NCBI RefSeq assembly: GCF_014905175.1
Contig: NC_057790.1
Span: 23,834,469 to 23,898,468 of the forward strand
Source: Aphidius gifuensis
Taxonomy: Eukaryota; Arthropoda; Insecta; Hymenoptera; Braconidae
Direction: 5' to 3'
Length of the DNA: 64,000 bases
Of this stretch, positions 37,130-48,117 are shown one piece after another (the stretch's first letter is position 1; each line of letters starts with the position of its first letter). The notes beneath the pieces were generated by a model. It did not search any database. It had not been told where the DNA came from and saw nothing but the letters and a program-made list of their open reading frames with translations. Position numbers and translations under genes: made by a program.

Positions 37130-38499
37130 TTTAAATAACACTAAATAACAATTTTTTAAAATTAATAACAAACAAACTTATTTTTAACAACAAATGTTTT
37201 TTCTTTTTTTTTATTTTCGGATTCGGAGCCAACTTGACCGACGCTTGTTCCTCTTTTGGATTTTTTTTAAACTAAAATTTTTTTTAATCAACTGCGTCCT
37301 AACTTATCGACAAATTTTTTCACGAAAAATTTAAATTTTAATAATTAACATACGAAAAAGAAAATTTAATTAAATTTAATTAAATCACAATAATATGACA
37401 GTAAAAAATTGAATAAGCAATTAAATTTATCAACATGTTAAATTAAGCAATAATTAATAAAAAATTGCGCAACAACTTTCGACGCCATTAAAAACAAAAA
37501 AAAAAAAAAAATTATTAGCAAATATGAATTCTTGGAATTAAGAGGGGATAATAAAAAAGTTTAATCTCCAATCAAAATTTTGGAAAAAAGTATTAAAATT
37601 AAGAGTGGGAGAAAAAACTTGTGTTTGCTCCGAAAAAAAAACAGTCGAATTACTCCATTTTGTTGAAGTTTATTGTGTAATAATTAATAATTAATTTATC
37701 ATTCCGTTATATTGTTTTTCTTTTTATAATTAGTGTAAATTTGATTGTGGTGTGTATAATGGTGAATAGTGTATGTGGTGCATATAAAAAAAATAGAATA
37801 AAGTTGATCATCCAACAATTTACTGATGATGATGATGATGATGATGAAGATGCTGATAGTTGCTGACAATATATTTGCTGGTATGTTGATCTTAAATGTT
37901 TAACAACAAATCTACAATTGAACAAATTAATTTTTAATCATTCAATTGTTTTAAAATAATATTTTTTAAATCACAGAAATTAATATTTTTTTAATGATTT
38001 TGTTTCAGTGATGATGCATCTGAATCACCAACGTCGTCAGTAATCAATATAAAAGTGCCAGTGTTAATTTAGTCTGAATCTGTTGAAGTACAATAATGAA
38101 TAAACCACTTGAATCTACTTGGCAACGATCTTCAAGACTTTACAAGGTAAAATAATTATTACTGCAATATTATAATTGATCACAATTGATTTTGAGTTGT
38201 TTTTTACGTTTTTTATTTGTGTATTGTTGCTCAAAGCTAACAATAAATGTGTCATATGAAATTAAGTGTATAAATAAAAAATCCAGTGTTTGATATTGTT
38301 GGTAAGTAAATATTTTATTTCATTATAATTATTGAAAATTGTATTATAAAGAAAAATAGCAAGTATAAAATAATAAAATATTTCAATGAAAATTAAAAAA
38401 AAGTAAGTATTTATAATTAAAAAATATTAAAAGATTTAACTGTTTATAAATTTGTGATTGATCCTGGATACATGTTGTTTATGTTTTTCGGTTGATGAA
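37130..38499. other. Upstream of mRpS12; possible TATA promoter and mini-exon
   Basis: The mRpS12 promoter should lie at about 37130-37300 (complex sequence at 37220-37260). A GAT microsatellite lies at 37824-37853. At 38048-38055 there is a TATAAAAG box on the plus strand, followed by ATG at 38096 and a 17-codon open exon ending in a GTAAAA donor at 38147. No downstream exon is certain. Confidence 0.4.
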
Positions 38500-39084
38500 T
38501 TACCAAGAGTTGTAGTATCCCAAGTTGTGAGCAGAAACACCAGCATGACCAAGACGAAGTGGATTGTAAATTGGATTAACAGCATGATTGTAATTGTAAG
38601 CAAGAGGTGCTGTATAAGCTGGAGCTGTGTAAGCTGGTGCTGTGTAAGCTGGTGCAGTATAAACTGGTGCAACTCGTGCAACTGGTGCTATTGGAGCGAT
38701 TGGAGCGATTGGTGCAATTGGTGCAACTGCTCCAGATGAATGACCCAAGTAGTATGGTGCATTAATGTTGTTCAAGTATCCATGAGAAAGACCTAAAATT
38801 AGAAAACAATAATTAATTAATTAATTAATTAATCATTCATTGATGATTTTATTTTATTTTTCATACCATTATAACCATAGCCAAGACCATTTAAATAATT
38901 GTTGCCATATCCAAGACCAACGACTCCTCTCTTTTCTTGACGTTTAGCTTCAAGAGCTTCTTCACCGAAAATTGGTGTTGCCAAAGCAAGCATAGCAATG
39001 AATACCTAAATATAACATAAATATTAATACAATTTGATATTTTATTATGGTAATTTATTTATTATTACTTACCAAAGCGTTCAT
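38500..39084 (-). CDS. AP-repeat cuticle-like secreted protein
   Basis: Three exons: 39084-39073 (four codons), 39005-38867 and 38792-38500, giving 147 aa. The split signal peptide MNALVFIAMLALATPIFGEE crosses the first intron, the usual layout of insect cuticle genes. A dibasic KRQEKR lies just after it, then a GYGNNYLNGLGYGYN Gly/Tyr/Asn stretch, then low-complexity repeats (four API units and four TAPAY units), and a Tyr-rich tail ending in NLGYYNSW. No chitin-binding R&R consensus is seen, so it belongs to the low-complexity cuticular class rather than CPR. Expected to be secreted by epidermis into cuticle or a related extracellular matrix. A TATA box and initiator are ideally placed upstream. 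The exact cuticular family is not certain. Confidence 0.85.
38811..38834. repeat. TTAA microsatellite in cuticle-gene intron 2
   Basis: A short run of tandem TTAA (AATT phase) within the second intron of the cuticle-like gene, directly upstream in transcript sense of the acceptor region. Confidence 0.8.
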
Positions 39085-39154
39085 GGTTGATTGGTTTTTT
39101 TTTATTTTTCAATTTTTAATTGAATTGTTGAATGTTCAACGAGTGCTGTTGAAG

Positions 39155-39192
39155 AACTGATGAAGAATATGTTCAAGCACACCCCTTTTATA
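39155..39192 (-). promoter_or_regulatory. TATA box and initiator of the cuticle-like gene
   Basis: On the minus strand TATAAAAGG (39192-39184) is followed about 30 bp downstream by the arthropod initiator TCAGTT (39160-39155). This predicts transcription from about 39158 and a 5' UTR of about 74 nt. It suits a strongly induced, stage-specific gene. Confidence 0.8.
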
Positions 39193-41074
39193 CTAATCCA
39201 ACTCACTGTAACACCACTTTTGCTTTTATTTTAATTTACGTTTGTTGTCATTTGACATATTTATATGGCTTTTTAGTTTCCTTAAACAAGGAGAATAAGA
39301 AAAAGATTGTATACATATGACGAAATCAGGAATATTCCACCACCCAACATGCGACAATTGAGACAGTCAAGAACATTTGAAACTAGAGTAGTAAAATATA
39401 AAGTTACTTCATATGATCATAAAAAAATAGAGTAATAAATTATTTAAAATTTAGAAAAAATAGTTGTAATTATCAAGTCAAATATTAATATGCATCTTGA
39501 TAGCTTTCTAAATATACCTATTTGTTTTTTTCAATATTCAAAAAAAAACAGAAATATCTATTTTAAAATCATTTATTCAGTGACAATTTTAATTTAAAAA
39601 AAAAAAACGTATTTTTATACTTAATTATTTAAAATATAATAGCATATTTTTAAACATTAATTTTTATGATTTTTAAATAGCTATACTTTCACTGCATGTT
39701 TGATAAAAAAAAAAAAAAATTGCATAATATGTTTCATATCCTTTTTCATTAGGATTTAAATATTTAAATATTTAAATTTTTAACAAACTGCCAGAAATTG
39801 TAGATGCTATTAATATGAAAAATTTCAAGGCACAATTACATATTAAAAAATTAAAATAAATTTTTTCAATCAATTTTAGTATTATTTTGTTGTTATATAA
39901 TTTTTTTTATAATAAAAAAACCATATTATATAGCCGAAGGATTTGTTTGTTATATTTACAGACAAAGATTTTTTAAAAATGCCTTTGGGCAGTGTAATAA
40001 AAATATAACTATTGCGGTTTGTTTTGCTATTCATCTTGAGCGAATAACTATCATGTCTTGAGTCGACTTCATACTTGGCATAGATCTATCGTTTGGTTTT
40101 TGTTGTCCAATGCCTCCAGGCTAAATAAATCCTACTGGACAGTGACTACAATTCTCGCTAATAAAAAAATAAATAAAACAAGTAGATGAAACTAAAAAAA
40201 AAAAAAAAAACAAATTACAGTAGACAAATAAATAAAGTTGTTTTTTATTTTTATAAACAAGAAAAAATGCAATAAAATTATTTGTGACATATTTATTAAA
40301 TTAAATATAAATTTATAATTATTTTGTTTTAAAAAAATATTTATTAATTATTACATTTGTTTTTTAATTTATGCAAATATCCTTGTTTCAAATATTTTTT
40401 TTTTTATTAAGTTGATACAATTCTTTGATGATATTTTAAAATTTTTTTTTCAAACTTTCATTTTTATTAAACTCGTTTGATTTATATCAAATTAATACAA
40501 TGTCATTTAGACTGAGTAAGATATTTTTTTTATTTAATCTCGTGAGACCGACAATTAAAAAATTTGTGTTAAAATTAATGTACGATTTATTTTAATAATA
40601 AACTTGCAACCAAACTTGTTTTATTTATAAAAAAAAAAGTAATCTAATGGCTTAAAAATTTAAAAAATTTTATAATCTTTGACATTATGGAAAATAATGT
40701 TGCAATGGAAATTATATTTATTTTTCTAGTTGTTTTAAAAAACAATAAAATATTATATCTTGATAATACTAGACAATTTTTTTTTTTTTTTTTTGGTAAA
40801 AAACTTAACAAATTGTTTCATCTTGATTGTTGACAATCGCCTCGAGGTATTAACAATTTATCATCGTAAATTGAAATGTACAATATTTTTTTAAAAAACA
40901 TTTATGTCAACATGAATATCGATCTTGATTTTATTCCATTGCCAGAGGCAATTAATTTAAAATTCGATATATTAATTGCATAATGCTCAATGATATTATA
41001 CATATCTCAACTTTGACAAAGTTTAAAAATAATAATTATTAAAATTAAGTACTTTAGTTATATATATTTTAAAA
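39193..41074. other. Gene-free interval, cuticle-like gene to Dicer-2
   Basis: Mostly AT-rich DNA. The right end (to 41074) should hold the Dicer-2 3' UTR. One more complex island at 40022-40162 resembles coding sequence on the minus strand but is interrupted by a stop (see findings). No mobile-element termini were recognised. Confidence 0.5.
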
Positions 41075-44000
41075 CTAATTAAGTTTATTTTTTCTTAAAA
41101 ATTTTAAAGCTTGTTTAGCTGCAGCTCTTTTTGCTGTCTCAGATGTTTTACCAAATCCATAAAAAAAATTATTTTCACCTGCTACAGTAATTCTTAATGG
41201 TACCATTGTGTTATTATCAATTGCTAATTTTTCAGCTTTATAAAATTTTGGATTAATTGATGTTGTTTCAAATATAACTCGTACCGGTTGTTTTGGTACA
41301 TTTTTTGAAAATTTATCAATTTCATCGTGCATTAATCCATAAAGAATTTCCCAAACTTTATTTAAATTTTTATTTGTATCTAAATAAATTGCACCAATCA
41401 ATGATTCAAATACATCAGCAAGAATTTTTGGTACTTCAACTGATTCAGAAATATTACATTCATCTTCTTCATAAAGTACCCATAATAATTCATCATCAAT
41501 TTTAAAATTTCTTTTCAATTGAAAGTTTACAAACTTTTCAATTGATTCATTGACCTGAATTGAGTACTGTAAAATAGCTGTATGTAAACGATATTTAACA
41601 CTTAAACAAGCAAATGTTATATTATTAACAAGTGCTGAACGTAAATCAGTCAAATCTCCAGGACTTAGGTTACCACAATTTTCATAAATATAAACAGTTA
41701 TGAGAAAATCAATAACAGCATCACCAAGAAATTCAAGTCTTTGATAATCACATGTTATAACATGCCCAGAATATGATGAATGTGTAAATGCTTGTAATAA
41801 ATATATTTTATTATTAAATTTATAACCAATTGATGATTCAATTGAATCAATCCAATTCATGTGTTTAAGTGGATCATCATTTGTAAAACGACCATCAGAT
41901 GGTTTGTCATTGAGTATTTTATTAATATTCATATTATCTGGAAGTACACCAAACCATTTTAATAATTTCGCTGCACCAGTTAGACCCATTTGATTTAAAT
42001 AAATAGCTGTTAATGCCTCAACACTATCTGATACACATTTATCTTTAACAAATTGTACACCAATAAATGAGTCACTATCATTTTTTATATTTCCATTACA
42101 TTTTTCCCATGTTCCTATTGTATTTATAAATTCATCATCCAATAATTTTTCATGATAATTACCACTTTGTTGTTCATCTTGAGAAAATTTAATTTCATAT
42201 AGCACACTTGATGATATTTTTTTGTCTCTTAGTATTGATTGTAATTCTGTTGGTGTACAAAATGATGGTGTTATAAAATTACCATTTGGTTCAAATCTAT
42301 TCATTTTTAATTTACCAGCTAACATTTTTGAATTACCACTGTAATATAAATTACGATTACCAACAATACAATCTTTATACATTGTTAATCTTCCCTCACC
42401 AGCAGAATAAGTCTCATATAAATGCATACATGTTATAAATTTTAAATATGAATCACCAAGTGTTTCTAATCTTTCTAAATTAAATGTATCACCAGCATAT
42501 GTCGGTGTTAGGGCATACATTATGTCAACTGGACTTGGTCCAATATTATTATTTTCAATGATATTTATTATTTTTAAAATTGGTGTAATTAAATCTTTTG
42601 GTCTTGATGAATATTTAATTGATGTTGATTTTGATTTTAGTATATCTTCATTTGTCACTGTTGTATTTTTTATAAATTTATTATAATACTCAATGTCAAC
42701 GAGTTGAACTGCATTAATATTTTTTTCTAAATTTATTGGCTCTTGTTCTTTTTGCCATGGTAAATTTTGACATTCAATATTATCAATATTATCAATATTA
42801 TCACTGATACATGTACTTGGATAAATTTTCATCTTTTCCATTATTGTTAAATTTATTTTTTCATCACAGTTGATTATTTCTTCCTCATCATCAGCATCAA
42901 TTATTTTTTCCCTCTGTTGTTGTTGTAAATAATATAAATTTTTTTCTTGCTCTGTAAATTCAAGTGGTGGCCATTTTTCAACATCAACTATTCCCATTCC
43001 AGTATCACGTACAATTTGACATCTTAATTCATCAGCAACAAGCAGCTGATTGATACGATGTAAAATTGATGGTAATGAAGTTGCTTTTAGCCAATATACT
43101 GCTGGAAATTGTATGACATTACACAATTCTGGTATAAAATATTCATTACGTTCATCAATTTTACCTGAATTATATTCAATTTTTGGTAAAATAAAATTCA
43201 TATTTTTTGAAATTGGCTTAACTTCAAGTAGTGGCTGTTTCATATCTGTAACTTCAACTTGATAACTTTTTTTAAAATATTCAAAGTAATTTGGCACAAC
43301 TTTTGTTTCGGAAAGAAATGGTGACAATGGATTCATATCATGACATATTTTTGTTACAATATAAACATGTGATGAACGATAACTTGGTTTTACAATTTGC
43401 CAATTTTCTTCAAGAGTATTACTAAAATCAAATGACGACACATTGTCATCAATTTTAGTACATTCATTTGCTGGTATTAATACAACTTTTTTATATTTTT
43501 CAATAAGATCCCAATTAATTTTCCACTGCTCATTAACAGGAACAATAAAATAATTATTACTCAAATTATCATTATCAAATACTAAAAATTTTTTTAATAT
43601 ATCAAGTATATCATTAAATATAATCCAGTGAAAATTTTTTAATTTATCAATATCACTAGATGTCAGTATTAACTCACTGTGATTAACAGCAATATCAACA
43701 TTTAATTGACCATTTTGCATGTATATTGGAAAACTTGGAATAGCTAAAAGTTTTTTACTTGATAATATTGCATAGCAACAATCATTATTTAAATAATTAT
43801 AAAAAACTTTATGTCGATTAAGTGACGGTATTGAATGTGCAGGTTTAACATTAATAACATGAAGAAAAACACGTGAATTTGGTTGAGGTTGAGCTTTAAA
43901 AAATGATGAAATTTGATACAACTCATGATGTTTTGCTGTACATGTATCAATAATCATTTTATCTTTTTTCCAATTACGTAAATGAACAGTTATATCTTGA

Positions 44001-45988
44001 ACAATATCATCAACATCACGTGGTAATAATTTATCATTTAATTCACCAATTTTATGAAGTTGTATACATGCTTTCATAGCAACTGAACGTTTTGCCAATG
44101 AACGTGTTCTCATAACATCACCATTAATAACATGACGTAATGGTGATACCAGTGGTAATTGCAATGATACCCAATAGGCTGATTGACCATCAGTTGTTTC
44201 ATCACCTTTGACTTTATGCAAAATAAGTGTTGGTGTACAAGTTACAAATTTTGATGAACGTAATGATGAACAATATCTATTTACTAATGCTATTGCTGAT
44301 ATATCTGTTAATGATGCACGATTACCATTTGATGATACAAATGTATATGGTTTTATTTCACTTGCATATAATTTATTAATAATATCCTCAGGTATTGGTT
44401 CAATTCTTTCATCAGCATTCATTGTTAAATGACATTTTAATAAATTTTCAACTTTTTTCCATTTTGAATATGTATCTAATAATTTCGAATCATTCTTTCC
44501 CATAAGTATGACAAATAAACAGCTTGAATCTCTAGCACGTCCTTTACTTTGTACATATGATCTAAAATCATATGGTGCATTGTAACGTATTATTAATGAA
44601 CATGCTGGTATGTCAATACCCTCATCAGCAACATCAGTTGCAATTAAACAATTTATTACACCTTGACGAAAATTTTCTAATGTTGCATTATTCCATTTAG
44701 CAATACACATTGATTCAGGCACATTTTTATATGGATCATTTGAATAACCAGTCATATAATCAGGCTTAAGAAAATTAAAATCTTCATTTGATTCTTTAAC
44801 ATTATTTAGTATATGATACAATACTTTTGCTGTAAAACGACGTGCAACAAATATAATGCAACAAAATTTTTTATTAACATCACGATTAATCCAGTATTCT
44901 TTTAATAATGACAATAATTGAATTAATTTATCACTTGAATTATCAGTAATACGTTGATAATTTGTTGAATATATTTTTTCATCCATTTGAAATTCCATTA
45001 ATTTTCTTAATACTGTTATTTTAGTTATTAAATAAGCTATAACAGATGATGTATCACTGTCAGTTTTATTTTTTTCCATAGATAATAATTGAATTAAATG
45101 TAATAATAAAACTGTACTACCACCATATAGACCCATTGTATTATAATGTTCTTGTGCTGATAAAACAATTGACATGAGTCTACGATTTGTTGATTTTGGT
45201 TGAAAAATAACACTTGATGCTTGATTACAATTTGGTGTTTGTAAATGTGTTACTTGTAAAATTTCAGTCATATCTTTAAATATATTCATGAATAAACTAC
45301 TGTTACAATTTGTTAATGAATCATCATAAAATACTTGTTTTTCTGTAACTCTAGCATAGCCAATGACTGATACCATTGAATCAATTGTTATGACTTTTGA
45401 ATGAAATGTTGTTTCAACAAATTCAATTGTTTCATTGATATTATATTCTTTAACATTTGAATTTAATAATGTTGCTGATAAACCAAGTACTTTTGGCTGT
45501 TCATGTTTTTCATAGTGTTCAAATTCTTTCATAATTTGTCTCATTGGATGATCTTTAACAGCATGATGACATTCATCAAATATTATTAAATTAACTTGTT
45601 TAAGTGACATGAAACTGTGTTGTAATATATCAACAAATATTTGTGCAGTCATAACTAATACTTGATTTTTTTCAAATTCATCAAACCACTGATTTTTACT
45701 CCAGTGTACAACACTCATATCACCACTGTAACCTTGACATGTTAAATCAGTATATTTCGATATGTAAATTGATTGTTGTTCAACAAGTGGTACAGTATTT
45801 ACAATAAATATTGTTCGTTTACCACCTTTACTAAAATCAGCTCTAACATCTTGACTCATTGCTTTGATTAACATTGCAGCAATATATGTCTTTCCAGATC
45901 CAGTTGGAAGATAAATAATTGTATTACCAGCAATTGCCTTTTCATAAAGGTCAATTTGATAAGGTCTCGCTGTAAATTCATCTTCCAT
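41075..45988 (-). CDS. Dcr-2: Dicer-2-like RNase III helicase
   Basis: An uninterrupted frame of 1637 aa (Drosophila Dcr-2 is about 1720). In order: DExH helicase with Walker A LPTGSGKT (27-34) and DECH (138-141); helicase C domain with QSKGRARD (about 480); Dicer dimerisation domain (about 560-655); PAZ/connector region including ATSLPSILHRINQLLVADE; RNase IIIa with ERLETLGDSYLKF (about 1176) and later D/E residues in SDSVEAL; RNase IIIb with RLEFLGDAVIDF (about 1421) and LADVFESLIGAIY; C-terminal dsRBD (about 1568-1634). Intact Walker A and DECH motifs favour Dicer-2 (siRNA/antiviral) over Dicer-1. It cuts long dsRNA into siRNAs in the cytosol with R2D2/Loqs. The coding region lacks introns; a 5' UTR intron is likely at 45996-46096. 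All catalytic motifs appear intact. Confidence 0.96.
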   Translation of the reverse strand: MEDEFTARPYQIDLYEKAIAGNTIIYLPTGSGKTYIAAMLIKAMSQDVRADFSKGGKRTIFIVNTVPLVEQQSIYISKYTDLTCQGYSGDMSVVHWSKNQWFDEFEKNQVLVMTAQIFVDILQHSFMSLKQVNLIIFDECHHAVKDHPMRQIMKEFEHYEKHEQPKVLGLSATLLNSNVKEYNINETIEFVETTFHSKVITIDSMVSVIGYARVTEKQVFYDDSLTNCNSSLFMNIFKDMTEILQVTHLQTPNCNQASSVIFQPKSTNRRLMSIVLSAQEHYNTMGLYGGSTVLLLHLIQLLSMEKNKTDSDTSSVIAYLITKITVLRKLMEFQMDEKIYSTNYQRITDNSSDKLIQLLSLLKEYWINRDVNKKFCCIIFVARRFTAKVLYHILNNVKESNEDFNFLKPDYMTGYSNDPYKNVPESMCIAKWNNATLENFRQGVINCLIATDVADEGIDIPACSLIIRYNAPYDFRSYVQSKGRARDSSCLFVILMGKNDSKLLDTYSKWKKVENLLKCHLTMNADERIEPIPEDIINKLYASEIKPYTFVSSNGNRASLTDISAIALVNRYCSSLRSSKFVTCTPTLILHKVKGDETTDGQSAYWVSLQLPLVSPLRHVINGDVMRTRSLAKRSVAMKACIQLHKIGELNDKLLPRDVDDIVQDITVHLRNWKKDKMIIDTCTAKHHELYQISSFFKAQPQPNSRVFLHVINVKPAHSIPSLNRHKVFYNYLNNDCCYAILSSKKLLAIPSFPIYMQNGQLNVDIAVNHSELILTSSDIDKLKNFHWIIFNDILDILKKFLVFDNDNLSNNYFIVPVNEQWKINWDLIEKYKKVVLIPANECTKIDDNVSSFDFSNTLEENWQIVKPSYRSSHVYIVTKICHDMNPLSPFLSETKVVPNYFEYFKKSYQVEVTDMKQPLLEVKPISKNMNFILPKIEYNSGKIDERNEYFIPELCNVIQFPAVYWLKATSLPSILHRINQLLVADELRCQIVRDTGMGIVDVEKWPPLEFTEQEKNLYYLQQQQREKIIDADDEEEIINCDEKINLTIMEKMKIYPSTCISDNIDNIDNIECQNLPWQKEQEPINLEKNINAVQLVDIEYYNKFIKNTTVTNEDILKSKSTSIKYSSRPKDLITPILKIINIIENNNIGPSPVDIMYALTPTYAGDTFNLERLETLGDSYLKFITCMHLYETYSAGEGRLTMYKDCIVGNRNLYYSGNSKMLAGKLKMNRFEPNGNFITPSFCTPTELQSILRDKKISSSVLYEIKFSQDEQQSGNYHEKLLDDEFINTIGTWEKCNGNIKNDSDSFIGVQFVKDKCVSDSVEALTAIYLNQMGLTGAAKLLKWFGVLPDNMNINKILNDKPSDGRFTNDDPLKHMNWIDSIESSIGYKFNNKIYLLQAFTHSSYSGHVITCDYQRLEFLGDAVIDFLITVYIYENCGNLSPGDLTDLRSALVNNITFACLSVKYRLHTAILQYSIQVNESIEKFVNFQLKRNFKIDDELLWVLYEEDECNISESVEVPKILADVFESLIGAIYLDTNKNLNKVWEILYGLMHDEIDKFSKNVPKQPVRVIFETTSINPKFYKAEKLAIDNNTMVPLRITVAGENNFFYGFGKTSETAKRAAAKQALKFLRKNKLN

Positions 45989-46491
45989 TTTAATTCTAAA
46001 AATAAACCAACATCATTATTATATTTTTTTTATAGTTTAATTAAATAAATAACAATTTTTTTTTTTAATTGATTGATTGAAATAAATTTTACTTACTTGA
46101 ATTAATTACACTTGTAAAACATATGAAATGTTAATAACGATTTGCACACACTGCACAATCAACTTAATGATGATTCATCATAAAAAAATTTACATCAACT
46201 GATATGGTGTCTGGGCAGTCTGGTTCGAGATTAATTTTCATTTTTGTTTTGTTTACAAATTCTGTTGATAAGTGGAATGTTTCATGTACCACACATAGTT
46301 TTTGTTTATTTTTAAAAATAGTGTTTGTTATAACTTGTAATTATAATTTAAAATTAATCAACAAAAAAATAACATTTTTTTAACAAGTGTCAAGTCCAAA
46401 AATGTATTTATTGTAATTAGATTTTCAAGTGTTGTTGTTGTTATTTTAATCACAAGTATTTAGAGGTTATTTTTACAAACAAAAATACAAC
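45989..46491. promoter_or_regulatory. Bidirectional promoter region, Dcr-2/MGME1
   Basis: About 500 bp between divergent start codons. The Dcr-2 side holds a probable 5' UTR intron (GTAAGT donor at 46096, TTTTAG acceptor at 45996). The more complex core at about 46130-46300 is the likely shared start region. No TATA box is seen, as expected for housekeeping-type promoters. Confidence 0.55.
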
Positions 46492-48117
46492 ATGTTGAAT
46501 CTCACATGGACACGATCAAAATTTCTCTACCAAATAACAAAATCATCAACAAGATTATTATCAAAAGATGCAAAAATTAAAATAAATTTAATGCGAGAAT
46601 ACAAACAAACATATGGTACACTTTTAGAGACTAAAAAAGAAAAAATTAGAAATTTAAAAAAACTTGAAAAAGAAGGAAATACATTAGCTGTTAATAATTG
46701 TCAAAATGATGACAGTGAATTGTCTTGGATGTTAGCACACTCAAATGTCAAAAGTTTAAAGAAATTTAAAAAAAAAAATGACACTAATAATGTTAAGAAA
46801 TTAGTTGATAAATCATCATCTAAATTAAAAGATGAAAATGTCAACAATAGTAACATAAAAAATACAACAATTGTCAAAGAAAATAATGACAATTTATTGG
46901 TAAATAATAAAGGAGAGTTCATCAACAAACTAGGAATTTCAATAAATGACATATTAAATTTTCCAATAAGTAGTAGTTCAAAAGATGACAGTGACAATTG
47001 GAATAGTAATGAAATTCTTAAATTAACACCACAAAATTCAAGTGATTATTCACTTCCTGGTGTAACTAGAGTATTAAATGAAACTTTGTCTGATCAGGCC
47101 AAATTAATGTTAGCAAGATGGAAAGAAAAAATGATAAAAGAACTAGGTGAAGATGGTTTTAATCGTTATCATCAAGGTAAGCCATACATATATTTTTTCA
47201 TTGAACAATTAAACTTAAATTATAATTTTTATTTATTTTAATTACAGCACAATTGGATGACAGTAAATTAATGCATTCATTAATTGAAAATACATTGAGA
47301 AAGAAGCCAGTTGATGTACCAAGTCATATTAAACCCAGTTATGACAGTGTTAATTTAGTATTAAAAAATATTGACAATGTAAGATGTATTGAATCACAAG
47401 TGGTCCATCAAGGTCTAGGCTATCGTGGCTTTGCTGACTGTGTTGCCTTTTACAGGTAATATCAAATTTTTCAATATCAACTTTTCAATACTAGCTTTTG
47501 AAATTTCCAGGAGATGTCATTAATGTTCCATAAAAGAGGTGGAATTTTTTTTTTACTTTTAAATTGAAATTGCTTTTTATCTTTTTTGTTTTTTTAAAAA
47601 AATTGCTTTTAATAGATAAATTTATTTATAAGATTCAAGTATAATTATATTGTCAATTTAATATTTATTTATTATAAAAATTCAAGGGGAAATCTATGCC
47701 TGATTGATTGGAAAAAATCAGAAAAAGCCAAGACTTTAAGCTCATCTTACGATTCACCCCTGCAAATCAGTGCCTACATTGGAGCTCTCAATTCGGATTC
47801 AAATTATCCATTTCAGGTAAATCAATTGTATAAATTATCTTGAATAATGCATTTGGAAATGAAAATTCTTTTCACGTTTTAAAAAAAAATTCAAGTGAAA
47901 ATAATATTGAAAGAAAATCAATATAAAAAAGAAAAAAGTATTTTATTTAAATATTGCATTACTATGCTTTCAGGTAAAAAAGGGTGTTTTGGCATTTGCT
48001 TATACCAAGGGTAATCCACCCTCTGTTTTTGAATTTGATTCAACAAAATTAGAATACTACTGGAAAGAGTGGCTCAAGCGTCTTGCAAAATATCACATGA
48101 TGCATTCAAAAAATTAA
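46492..48117 (+). CDS. MGME1: MGME1, mitochondrial genome maintenance exonuclease
   Basis: Four exons: 46492-47176, 47248-47455, 47687-47816 and 47974-48117, in frame, giving 388 aa (human 344). The first roughly 25 residues (MLNLTWTRSKFLYQITKSST) are basic and suit mitochondrial import. A Lys/Asn/Ser-rich linker follows. The conserved domain begins LPGVTRVLNETLSDQAKLML and continues ARWKEKMIKELGEDGFNRY. The PD-(D/E)XK core is visible as GFADCVAFY and LCLIDWKKSEK, then SPLQISAYIGALNSD and YYWKEWLKRL. MGME1 is a single-strand-specific exonuclease that trims 5' flaps and degrades linear mtDNA during replication. The N-terminal linker is longer than in vertebrates and looks disordered. Confidence 0.94.

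Noticed and set aside
37824..37853. GAT array as a coding poly-Ser/Asp tract
   Set aside because: The surrounding frame has no protein-like sequence; treated as a simple microsatellite upstream of mRpS12.
46213..46225. GGTTCGAG resembling a tRNA T-arm
   Set aside because: No matching acceptor, D or anticodon stems around it; the same applies to GGTTCGAAAC near 2279.
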